Assembly: GCA_035048815.1 (NCBI GenBank)
Contig: JAUCBN010000034.1
Span: 8,286,737 to 8,350,736, forward strand
DNA from: Abelmoschus esculentus
Taxonomy: Eukaryota; Streptophyta; Magnoliopsida; Malvales; Malvaceae
Length of the DNA: 64,000 bases
Direction of reading: 5' to 3'
The notes under the pieces: generated by a model
What the model saw: the letters and a program-made list of their open reading frames with translations, nothing else
Databases searched by the model: none
Told to the model about the DNA's origin: nothing
Shown: positions 12,016 to 21,115 of the stretch, piece after piece
Layout: every line of letters begins with the position of its first letter
Position numbering within the stretch: the stretch's first letter is position 1
Translations under genes and position numbers: made by a program

Positions 12016-13342
12016 TGTCGCATGTCAAAAGTGCGCGTTTAGTGCAAGCGGACACATCGCAAGTAATAAGTGATAAGTATGTTATCGAGTTATCGTCTCC
12101 TCAAGGACTGGTATACTTAATATGCTTCCTTCATCTTCTTGCTCTGTAGAAAGATAAAAACACAAGTGAGTTGATGTGATTTATTTAAACTAAAATAATT
12201 GAATAAAAATAAAGAGTCGAAATATTAAAAAGAGAGATGGGCCAGGATCCAGTTGTATTGTATTGTGGACTTGATTGACTTGTCTTTATCCAATGCAATC
12301 GTATATCTCTGCCTCGGCAGCACTGCTGTTTACTGCCTGGGCAGCGATAACGCTGTCCGCCGCGGCAATCCCTTGCTCGTGGGCAGACTTTACCAAAGTT
12401 CGGCAAAGTGTCCTTGAATGACTCCGCTTATCCCTAAGTCAGAGTGTTGTTGATGACTAGTCCTTGATGATACCTCCCGGCGTGAACCAATTATACTCAC
12501 CAACCAATCTCACACTTCTTTTAGCCGCTGAAACTCTTAACCTATCCCTAGGCCGAGTTAGTATTTCGCGATTGAAACACCATACTTACCCCTTTCGTGA
12601 ATCTAACTCTCCCGAGCTTAGATAAATGGATTACTCACAAACTTCCCTCCCGGGCTTGAATGCGAGAACAAAGAATAACAAAGGATAAGCAAACCTTGAT
12701 AATCTTTATTGCATTGAATAAAAGACAAATTACAATCTCCTCTCACAAATACTCCACAACCTTCACCTAAACCCTATGAAGGTTTTAGAACATGATGGAG
12801 AGGAAGGAAACAAGAGTAGAAGTCGGCTCTCCCTAGGTATTTCCGATATCTCATACATTGGGTGGCTAGGTCTTTATATAGGCTAGACCTAGGGCAAACC
12901 TTTCCTAAGTAGAATACAACTTGGAGTAGGGAACAAGTCAAGTACATAATAATATTATATTTCCAAGTTTGAATTCGGCTAAGGGGGCTTTCCCGCGTGG
13001 TCTTCCTTTGGGCTTTTCCTTGTGCTAGCCAGCTCCGATTCTTGGGCTTCAAGTCCAAACACGTTACTTAGATTTTTGTCTTTCCATCGCCTATCACTTT
13101 GCTTCCTGTCTTCCTGCTGCTGCCTTGGCATCAGGTCCTGCCTCGGCCTTGTCGTTGCCGCGGCAATGGTTTTCCTGCACAGATATGAAAACGCAGTAAA
13201 ACGTGCCTTTTTTATAAATATTATCTAAGTATAACTTCTAAATATATCACATTAAGCACATGCATTGGTTCAAGTGGGTGAATATTTGGTGATAAATGTC
13301 AATAAAAGGAGCAAAAAATGATAGTGTGTTGAGCACTTATCA
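12016..13342 (-). repeat. 3' LTR of the Athila-1 element
   Basis: This 1,327-bp LTR on the plus strand starts TGTCGCATGTC and ends GAGCACTTATCA. It nearly matches 18924-20253. It has four exact TGCCNNGGCA palindromes, at 12310, 12334, 13121 and 13156. Confidence 0.95.
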
Positions 13343-13356
13343 CACCCCCAAACTCG
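13343..13356 (-). other. Polypurine tract of the Athila-1 element
   Basis: On the minus strand the bases just before the 3' LTR read AGTTTGGGGGTG, a purine-rich plus-strand primer site. A similar run, GTTTGGGGGTGC, occurs at 14141-14155. Confidence 0.75.
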
Positions 13357-14267
13357 AACTATTTCTTGTCCTCAAGCAATGCAAACCATCAATTTGCCAA
13401 ACTCTACTCTCTCTTGGTCTTACATGTCCATCTATTCTCCCCACCATAGCTAGGCCTATCTTTAAGCCTTAACCATTCGGCTACCTAAGAATTTACCTAG
13501 AAACAAACTATAAGAATTGTGTGTGTGCGCGTTTTTGGGGACAAGTTGATTAAAGGCTTTCTTAGATAAACTCTAAGTTCAAGACAAATAGACATTGGTT
13601 TAAGTGTTCTCTTCTTTTTCAAACCCCAAATCTTGAGCCGGTTTCGGGCACCTCAAAGACTTGTGTTTTTCTTTTCACTAAAAACCTTTTTGTCTTTTCT
13701 TTTTAATATTCCTTAATACATACTAGAGCCAATTTCGGGCACCTCTAGCATGAAGAAGAGATTTTCTAGAGCCGGTGGTAGGTACCTCTAGTTACTTTTC
13801 CAAAAATCCAAATCTTTATCACCTAAGTTCATTAAAAGAATTCCTATAATCCACAAGTCCCAAATGTGTTTAAAGTTCTTCCTATAGTAAGCTTCTAAGT
13901 TTTCATCCTTAAGCATCCTAAGGTTAAATCCTCTTGACAGAACCTAAACATGGTAAGGAGAAAGATTTCTATAGCCTTAAAGAATAAACTAAGGCAATAC
14001 TGATGATGAGCAGTGCAAGAGTGTAGGCAGTTAATTCAAGTAAGGCGGGGAGCATAAAAATTAAAACAAATCACTGGAATACTCCCTTTTTTCTTTTTTG
14101 CAAGGCCGCGGCAGTAGATTGCTGCCTTGGCAGTAAATCTGCACCCCCAAACTCAAACCAAGCATTGTCCTCAATGCTTTATATTTGGAAGGCAAAACAG
14201 AATATGAATTATATGCAGCAAGGAAAAATAGTAAAAGCAATGAATATTGAATAAAGGACAAAGAATT
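13357..14267 (-). other. Non-coding region between the extra ORF and the 3' LTR
   Basis: No gene is recognised. In plus-strand reading there are short repeated words near 13630-13790 (GAGCCGGTTTCGGGCACCTC and close variants such as GAGCCAATTTCGGGCACCTC). An internal G-rich tract lies at 14141-14155. The 66-residue open frame at 14061-14261 (minus) shows no known domain and is probably chance. Confidence 0.5.
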
Positions 14268-15806
14268 TTAGAGCGACTCCGAAGAGCTGCTCGTAACAAT
14301 TTTCCTCCGTGGCCTTAATGCCAAGTGCTTTGTCCTTGGGGAGGGCGATGGTTGCGCCTTTGCTTGCCTCGGCGGCTGGACTCGAGTGGGTGGGGTTCTA
14401 TGCATTGGGGCTTCTACTTCTTCTCCTTCTTCAACATCCGCCATCTCTTCGGTTATCATCACGTCCGTTCCTCCTCCCATCACAGTTGCTCCTCCGGTGT
14501 GGTGTGTGCTTGGGCCGGCGGCAATAGAGCCTTGGTGTACATAAGCATCTATCTCGGCGGATAGACTACCCATGATAATTGGCGATCTTGGTGGAGTGCT
14601 GAAAACGACTCTCCGCTTGGATGGCCTTCGGCTGACAGACGAGGCCACGGCAGAGTCTGCCGCCCTAGATGGTCCAGTAGCCTGGTATTGGGGCTGAGGG
14701 TCTGGATGGAAGAACGGTCGCGGTCCTTCTGGGGATGGTGTAGTCTCGGTGTAGGGTGCGACAGTAACGAACATATTGCTTGGGAACTCCAGGAATTGTG
14801 CGCCTTGGTCTGGGAAGGCGTGTAACATCATCTGTGCGAGAGTGCCATTGAAGTCCCGCTGGTACTCCATGTACCGTTGTTGTCGAAGATCCATCGCGGC
14901 CATTCGCTGCAAGAGTTCTTGATACGGGTCTGCTGCGGCAGAGGTGTGGGCAGTACCAGGCATATCTACCGTGTACTGGTCCCCGGCAGCAGTATCGGCA
15001 GTGAACTGTTGTGGTGTTGCCTGGACAGGTTCTGCTTGTTTGATCTGCATGACTTTGTGGCAGAATTCTCTGGTCCATCCTCTTCTTGGGGGGGTGTATT
15101 CATCCGTTTCTTCAATGGGTACACCTGCAGAAACACATAAACCCGTAATCAAGCAAGGGAAATACAATGGTCCTCGATCTTTCTTACCGCACTCGTGAAT
15201 TTCCCGTAGGATAATTTCTCCAATGTTGATGGTCCTTTTGTTGATGATGGATTGGATAAGCACCAATCTCTTGCGATCCACCGTGCTATTGTGTGATGTT
15301 GGGATAAGGCGTCGTTTGACGAAGGTGTTCCACATCTTGGCCTCCGGCTTTAAGCTTTGTCTTGTCACGGATCCTCGATGGGTACCGGTTTCCCATGGAG
15401 TGTTCGCGTAACAAAGATCGTCTTTGATAAGTTCATAGTCCTCGGCAGTGATATCTTCCAAGAAGTCAGCATGGAGATCACTGTCCGGGGTGAGGCCGTA
15501 GAAGTTGTTGATCGTATCGGAATCAAGCTGAACTGGCCTGCCGCGGCAGTGAACAAAGAGGGAGTCTTTGCTGGGCCCATGAGCGTAGAACTCCCGCACG
15601 ATTGTGGCGTTTGCCTGGGCAGGTTGCAAACAGAATATTTCCCAATTCTGGTACTTTATTCTGTCGAACAAGTAGTTTTTAATGTCGTAATTCTCTTCAT
15701 CCGCGTGCTGGAACCCTTGTTCTTCCCAAAGTTGCCTTGCGATGAAAGATCTATTGAATCGATCTTCAATGTTGGCTGGGGCGAATCTTTTGTAAGTTGC
15801 CATCAA
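14268..15806 (-). CDS. Athila-associated 'putative plant transposon protein', 512 aa
   Basis: This intact 512-codon frame occupies the place after gag-protease where Athila elements usually carry an extra, env-position gene. The N-terminal half (about residues 30-240) matches the conserved plant transposon protein domain. It contains WEIFC, IVREFYAHGPS, INNFYGL, LIPTSHNSTV, INIGEI and PLYFPCLITGLC. The ORF at 58050-58970 shares VREFYA, PTSHxxTV, a SI-x6-INIG-like block and FPxLITxLC in the same order. The C-terminal half is low-complexity: Gln/Met-rich near the middle, then Pro/Ser-rich, an acidic patch (VEEGEEVE) and a basic tail with SSSSES. I see no signal peptide or clear membrane helix, so this is not obviously an envelope protein. 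Its biochemical function is unknown. The start MMATYKRF is taken as the first in-frame ATG. Confidence 0.85.
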   Translation of the reverse strand: MMATYKRFAPANIEDRFNRSFIARQLWEEQGFQHADEENYDIKNYLFDRIKYQNWEIFCLQPAQANATIVREFYAHGPSKDSLFVHCRGRPVQLDSDTINNFYGLTPDSDLHADFLEDITAEDYELIKDDLCYANTPWETGTHRGSVTRQSLKPEAKMWNTFVKRRLIPTSHNSTVDRKRLVLIQSIINKRTINIGEIILREIHECGKKDRGPLYFPCLITGLCVSAGVPIEETDEYTPPRRGWTREFCHKVMQIKQAEPVQATPQQFTADTAAGDQYTVDMPGTAHTSAAADPYQELLQRMAAMDLRQQRYMEYQRDFNGTLAQMMLHAFPDQGAQFLEFPSNMFVTVAPYTETTPSPEGPRPFFHPDPQPQYQATGPSRAADSAVASSVSRRPSKRRVVFSTPPRSPIIMGSLSAEIDAYVHQGSIAAGPSTHHTGGATVMGGGTDVMITEEMADVEEGEEVEAPMHRTPPTRVQPPRQAKAQPSPSPRTKHLALRPRRKIVTSSSSESL

Positions 15807-16282
15807 GAAAGAGAAAATTGAGTTCTTGGAGGTTTTCTTGAAGAGAATCTGGAGATTTAAAAGGGATTAGTAGGCAGAGAGTAATTGAGAGAGTGATTGT
15901 TAAGAATACTAAAGAAAGCAAGAAATTAAGAGTGAATAGTTCAAGAGAAAGGAGTTTCTTATATAGGTCTCGGCCTTGTGACCGTTGAGATCACTAGCCG
16001 TTGTAACCGTTTCCTTCTTCTGCCGTTTCCTTTTCTGTCGCGGCAGGAATCTCGGCAGACTAGCCGTTACACTTTTCTGCCCGTTGGGACTGCTGCGGCT
16101 CTGACATTGTTGTATTGCCTCGGCAGAGTTCCTGCTGTGAACTATTTTTCCCTTATCTTTACTTTTTATTCCTGAATAAAAATTTAAACACACAAAAGAA
16201 AAATACTGAAAACGAAAATAATTAGAAAAAATAAAAATAAACTACTAACCCTAATATAATAAAGAAAAGGAAAAGGGAGAGG

Positions 16283-18826
16283 TTAGGTTACTAGTGGAGA
16301 GCATGCGAATGCATCTCCTAAAATTATTTTCTCCCTTAGGCCCAAATTATGTATCGGTTGTGGGCCGCTCCTTAGTGTTGTCTGTCCATCCATCTTGGGC
16401 TTGATTTTCTTGCCGAATATCCTGCCGAGCAGACTGCCCAGGCAGGATATCTTATTGTCTATTATGTGGATGGCCTTACATTCCTCTGGATCGTTATACC
16501 TTTTTAAGTTGTGGAATGCATTGAGTTTGACTTGGTGGTCATTGACTCGCATAGTCAACTCTCCTTTTTCCACGTCAATCAATGTACGTCTAGTTGCTAG
16601 GAAAGGTCTCCCAAGGATAATCGGTGCGTTGTCATCTGCTTCACAATCAAGGACAAGGAAGTCGGCAGGAAAAATAAACTTGTCAACTCTTACCAGTATG
16701 TCCTCGATTTTGCCTTCAGGTTGCACATAGGATCTATCCGCGAGTTGGAGCATTACTGTTGTAGGCTTTGGCCTTCCAATTCCAAGCTTTTGGAAGACTG
16801 ATTTAGGCATGAGGTTTATACTTGCTCCAAGGTCGCAAAGGGCCTTTCCTTCATAACTCTTTCCTATCGCACAAGGTATAGTGAAGCAACCAGGATCTTT
16901 TAATTTTGGTGGCATGCGGTTATGCAGCATTGCCATGCATCCCTCGGTGGCAGCCACTGTCTCAAACTCACCTATTCGTTTTCTTTTTGATACCATATCT
17001 TTTAAGAACTTGGCATAGTTGGGCATTTGTTCAATGGCCTCAACGAATGGTATGTTGATGTGGACTTGCTTCAAGATATCCAGGAACTTCTTGAACTGTT
17101 GATCTTGTTTTTGTTTTTTCAACCTTTGCGGGAAAGGTGGTGGTGGTCTCATCTCTTCCAGGGTTTCTTTAGTTTGGAATCGTATACCTGGCACCACTGG
17201 AATTTTTGCTGCCTCGGCAGACTGCTCAGGCGCTGCAGTGCTTGCTGCCGGGGCAGTGTTGTCAGTCTCGGTTTGCTCAGCCTCTTCTCTTAGTTGATCC
17301 GCCGGTTGGGTTCGGTTCTCTGGGATCTTCTCTTTCAACTGTAGACCACTTCTGGTAGTGATTGCCTTACACTGTTCATGGCTTAGTACCTTAGCAACCT
17401 CAGTATTTCTAGGTAGGCCTCCTTGTGGTCTAGTGTTTATACATTGAGCAAACTGCCCAACCTGAGTTTCCAGAGTTTTTATGGCCGCTTCTTGATTTTG
17501 TAGCCTCATCTCAGTCCTATTCATGAAGGCGTCGGTCCTCTTGATGAAATTACTATTTTCCGCCATGTATGACTCGGTTTTCATCATGAAGGCCTTTAGC
17601 GTGTTTTCCAATGAATTGACCGGTTGCTGCTGCATCTGCGGCGGCGGTATCGGTTGTTGGACTTGCTGCTGCGGCATTGGCTGTTAAAATCCCGGTGGTT
17701 GGGTGATTGGGTTTAAGGCATTATTTGGGTTGCTCCATGATAAGTTTGGATGCCTCTTCCATAAGGGGTTGTACGTGTTGGACATCACATTGTTACGGTT
17801 GTAGTTCCCAACATACGTACCGGTTTCTTGATTCATGCAATCAACAAAATTGTGGTTACCTCCACATAAATCACAACATGAATCAATTACCTTGACCTCA
17901 CGGGTATTGTTTTGTAATTGTAGGTTTTGCACCATCTTGGTAAGAGAGGCCAATTGTGCTGCCACTGAACTTGATGAATCTAATTCGTTTACCATGGCTT
18001 GGCGTCTTACTCCTCCTCGCCTAGATGTGGGAAACTGGAAGTCATTCCTTGCGAGTTTATTCAAAATTTCAATAGCTTCCTCGGGTGCCTTGTCCAGGAG
18101 TGTGCCGTTTGCCGAGACATCTAACATCATCCTTGTCGGGGCATTCGTGGCATTGTAAAACATTGTCACTTGTGTCCATAAGGGAAATCCATGCAGCGGA
18201 CACTTGTGCAATAGGTCTCTATAGCGTTCCCATGCCTCGTACATTGGTTCGTCTTCAGCCTGTCGGAAAGAAGTAATTTCATTACGAATTCTATCATATA
18301 GATTAGTAGGATTAAAGCGAGTAATGAAATCACGGCAAAGTTCACTCCAGGATCCAATAGATCCCGCTGGAATGCTATTCAACCAAGCTTTCGCCCTATC
18401 CCTCAGTGAATAGGGGAATAGCTTTAACCGCAAGACATCTTCATGGACTCCTTGGATTTTGAAAGAGTTGCAGATTTCCATGAAAGATTTGAGATGCTGC
18501 CTTGCGTCTTCAGTTGCAGACCCACCAAATTGTCCAACTGTATTTAACATGTTGAACATAACAGGTTTAAGTTCAAAATGGGCTGCTTCAATCTCGGGTG
18601 TAACGACTCCTGGGTTTAGTCCATTTAAGTCCTCCTCCAAGAAATCTCTGACAGTCAGCTGCCGCGGCCCAGGTGGCGGCGGAAGACCTTCATTGCCGGC
18701 AGGTATGTTTTGTCCTGCCTGAACCTCTGCCATGACTCCTTGGATTTGTCTCCTCAACCTTAACCTTGTTCTTTCAATCTCAGGATCTAACTCGTATAAG
18801 GGGTTGGTTGGATTGGCCCTGGTCAT
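16283..18826 (-). pseudogene. Athila gag-protease, broken by one in-frame stop
   Basis: One reading frame runs from ATG at 18826 to the stop at 16283 (848 codons), interrupted only by TAA at 17684-17686. The related copy at 59854-64000 has CAG at that place. The gag part includes the retrotransposon capsid region (about residues 80-260, with LKLFPYSLRDRAKAWLNS and SWSELCRDF). It is followed by a CX2CX3HX4C zinc knuckle (CDLCGGNHNFVDC). After a Gln-rich linker and a second helical part comes an aspartic protease with DLGASINLMP, the active-site turn, and IILGRPFLA. The ORF ends in FACSPLVT, as in the second copy (FACSPPVT). This ending therefore looks native to the family rather than a truncation. 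Gag packages the RNA and the protease matures the particle. Confidence 0.9.
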
Positions 18827-18898
18827 ACACCAAGAAAAACAAAAGTAAAATAAGAATAAAAAGAAAAAGAAAACAAGGAAAACAAAATTTAGTTGTCA

Positions 18899-18923
18899 GT
18901 CCCCGGCAACAGCGCCAAAAACT
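18899..18923 (-). other. Primer-binding site, tRNA-Asp type
   Basis: On the minus strand the bases after the 5' LTR read TTTTTGGCGCTGTTGCCGGG. This matches the TGGCGCCGTTGCCGGGG complement of the tRNA-Asp 3' end with one change. Athila elements characteristically use this tRNA. Confidence 0.85.
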
Positions 18924-20253
18924 TGTCGCGTGTCAAAAGTGCGTGTTTAGTGCAAGCGGACACATCGCAAGTAATAAGTGATAAGTATGTTATCGAGTTA
19001 TCGTCTCCTCAGGGACTGGTATACTTAATATGCTTCCTTCATCTTCTTGCTCTGTAGAAAGATAAAAACACAAGTGAGTTGATGTGATTTATTTAAACTA
19101 AAATAATTGAATAAAAATAAAGAGTCGAAATATTAGAGAGAGAGATGGGCCAGGATCCAGTTGTATTGTATTGTGGACTTGATTGACTTGTCTTTATCCA
19201 ATGCAATCGTATATCTCTGCCTCGGCAGCATTGCAGTTTACTGTCTGGGCAGCGATAACGCTGTCTGCCGCGGCAATCCCTTGCTCGTGGGAAGACTTTA
19301 CCAAAGTTCGGCAAAGTGTCCTTGAATGACTCCGCTTATCCCTAAGTCAGAGTGTTGTTGATGACTAGTCCTTGATGATACCTCCCGGCGTGAACCAATT
19401 ATACTCACCAACCAATCTCACACTTCTTTTAGCCGCTGAAACTCTTAACCTATCTCTAGGCCGAGTTAGTATTTCGCGATTGAAACACCTACTTACCCCT
19501 TTCGTGAATCTAACTCTCCGAGCTTAGATAAATGGATTACTCACAAACTTCCCTCCCGGGCTTGAATGCGAGAACAAAGAATAACAAAGGATAAGCAAAC
19601 CTTGATAATCTTTATTGCATTGAATAAAAGACAAATTACAATCTCCTCTCACAAATACTCCACAACCTTCACCTAAACCCTATGAAGGTTTTAGAACATG
19701 ATGGAGAGGAAGGAAACAAGAGTAGAAGTCGGCTCTCCCTAGGTATTTTCGATATCTCATACATTGGGTGGCTAGGTCTTTATATAGGCTAGACCTAGGG
19801 CAAACCTTTCCTAAGTAGAATACAACTTGGAGTAGGGAACAAGTCAAGTACATAATAATATTATATTTCCAAGTTTGAATTCGGCTAAGGGGGCTTTCCA
19901 GCGTGGTCTTCCTTTGGGCTTTTCCTTGTGCTAGCCAGCTCCGATTCTTGGGCTTCAAGTCCAAACACGTTACTTAGATTTTTGTCTTTCCATCGCCTAT
20001 CACTTTGCTTCTTGTCTTCCTGCTGCTGCCTCGGCATCAGGTCCTGCCTCGGCCTTGTCGCTGCCGCGGCAATGGTTTTCCTGCACAGATATGAAAACGC
20101 AGTAAAACGTGCCTTTTTCTATAAATATTATCTATTTAAGTATAACTTCTAAATATATCACATTAAGCACATGCATTGGTTCAAGTGGGTGAATATTTGG
20201 TGATAAATGCCGATAAAAGGAGTAAAAAGTGATAGTGTGTTGAGCACTTATCA
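18924..20253 (-). repeat. 5' LTR of the Athila-1 element
   Basis: This 1,330-bp LTR begins (minus strand) TGATAAGTGCTC and ends GACACGCGACA, immediately before the primer-binding site. It differs from the 3' LTR by about two dozen changes, mostly single transitions plus a few short indels. Exact TGCCNNGGCA palindromes are at 19218, 19266, 20027 and 20062. Confidence 0.95.
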
Positions 20254-20660
20254 GGTATCGGTACCACCCTTGAAAGTAACGAAATGACATCGATGCTTGG
20301 TTCGATGCCAAGCCTTCTTGTGGGCTCCCTGGTTCGATACTAGTATCGAACCAGGCTACCATAGCCTTAAGTCAAAGTGTCATCGAAGTAGACCAGTATC
20401 GATACCTGGTTCGATACTGGAACTTCCAGTAGCGAAATTGCATCGATACCAGGCTACTCAAACTTAGTCAACGAGTCAACGAGGTAGACCAGTATCGATA
20501 CCCGGTTCGATATTGGGGCTTCCAGTAACGAAATTGCATCGATACCTGTATCGAACTAGGCTTACCAACCTTGGTCAACGAGTCAACATAGTTGACCTGT
20601 ATCGAATTGGGGTTCGATACCCCTGTTTCGATATCCCTTTATAGGGGGTATTGATACCCC
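20254..20660. repeat. Cluster of TATCGATAC-type palindromic motifs
   Basis: Within about 400 bases there are repeated GTATCGATACC, GGTTCGATAC and GTATCGAAC words. They include a perfect 28-bp palindrome centred between 20341 and 20342 (20328-20355). The cluster continues the giant LTR across the Athila insertion: GGTATCGATACC also lies just left of 12016. Confidence 0.8.
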
Positions 20661-21054
20661 TAGCCACATTTTGGTTCAAGCTTTGAAGTTAAATGTGAAA
20701 GTTTTACATGGCATCTTAGGAATTCCAAAGGTTAAATTAAAGTCTAATTTGGCTCCAAATCAGTAATAAATTAAGCTTGAACAATAAGATCAAATGGTAA
20801 TAGCAAGAGAGTTAATTGATGGCAAATAGAATTGATAAATGAACTGAATTCAAATTGGAAACCGTGACATGTATAAGATTAGAAAAAAAATTTAAAATTA
20901 GCCTCAAAATTGTTAAGTAATTACAATTAATTGTCTTGAATTAACTTACAAATTAATCAAAACATTTTAGAATTAAATACAAGATTGGTTTAATTTACGA
21001 GTTTACAAGTCCGGTCGACACTCTCGTCTCCTAACTCGGGGCGAGGGTGTCACA

Positions 21055-21110
21055 CATTAAACTTTAATTTAATATATGGATATCCACCATATATAAATAT
21101 ATTTATAACA
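21055..21110 (-). repeat. Remnant of the copia 5' LTR
   Basis: These 56 bases match the high-coordinate end of the LTR at 3651-3888 and end TTATAACA. TAGTG follows directly, equal to the bases before 3651. The remaining 180 bases or so of this LTR are absent on the far side of the giant LTR. Confidence 0.85.
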
Positions 21111-21115
21111 TAGTG

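Larger units (their letters stand above)
12016..20253 (-). mobile_element. Athila-type element, gag-protease plus extra ORF, no RT/integrase
   Basis: This 8,238-bp element has two complete LTRs and an exact GGTAT duplication outside (12011-12015 and 20254-20258). In minus-strand order it holds the 5' LTR (18924-20253), a tRNA-Asp-type primer site, gag-protease (18826-16283), the 'putative plant transposon protein' ORF (15806-14268), a polypurine tract and the 3' LTR (12016-13342). I counted about two dozen differences between the LTRs (near 2%), so the insertion is fairly recent. No reverse transcriptase, RNase H or integrase was found, so it must depend on another element for replication. 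Confidence 0.92.
7503..21054 (+). mobile_element. Giant solo LTR (chromovirus-like), itself split by two Athila insertions
   Basis: The left end reads (AAT)AACACCCC, a weathered form of TGTAACACCCC, and the right end reads GGGTGTCACA. With the two nested Athila insertions removed, about 4 kb of LTR sequence remains. It has a pyrimidine/GA-rich leader at 9080-9200, a hairpin array at 10601-10771 and TATCGATAC motifs on both sides of 12016 and 20253. No gag, pol, primer site or polypurine tract is present, so it is read as a solo LTR. The five bases outside the two ends (GGATC and CATTA) do not match, so one side has been rearranged. Assignment to chromoviruses rests on the TGTAACACCCC end and overall layout only. 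Confidence 0.6.
3651..21110 (-). mobile_element. Ty1/copia retrotransposon (minus strand), opened by later insertions
   Basis: The outer ends are TG at 3651 and CA at 21110. The same five bases, TAGTG, lie immediately outside both ends (3646-3650 and 21111-21115), the target-site duplication of one insertion. The 3' LTR is complete (3651-3888). Of the 5' LTR only the outer 56 bases remain (21055-21110). Between them lie a polypurine tract, decayed RNase H, RT, integrase and pre-integrase segments (4220-6560), and then about 13.5 kb of younger nested elements. The primer-binding site, most of the 5' LTR and probably the gag start are missing. The lineage within copia was not determined. Confidence 0.85.

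Noticed and set aside
14665..15078. 137-codon minus-strand frame overlapping the extra ORF
   Set aside because: Same strand but shifted frame inside the 512-codon ORF, with His/Arg/Pro-rich composition typical of a shifted frame.
15357..15821. 154-codon plus-strand open frame
   Set aside because: It lies antisense to the well-supported transposon-protein ORF (14268-15806) and has no recognisable domain; treated as a shadow frame.
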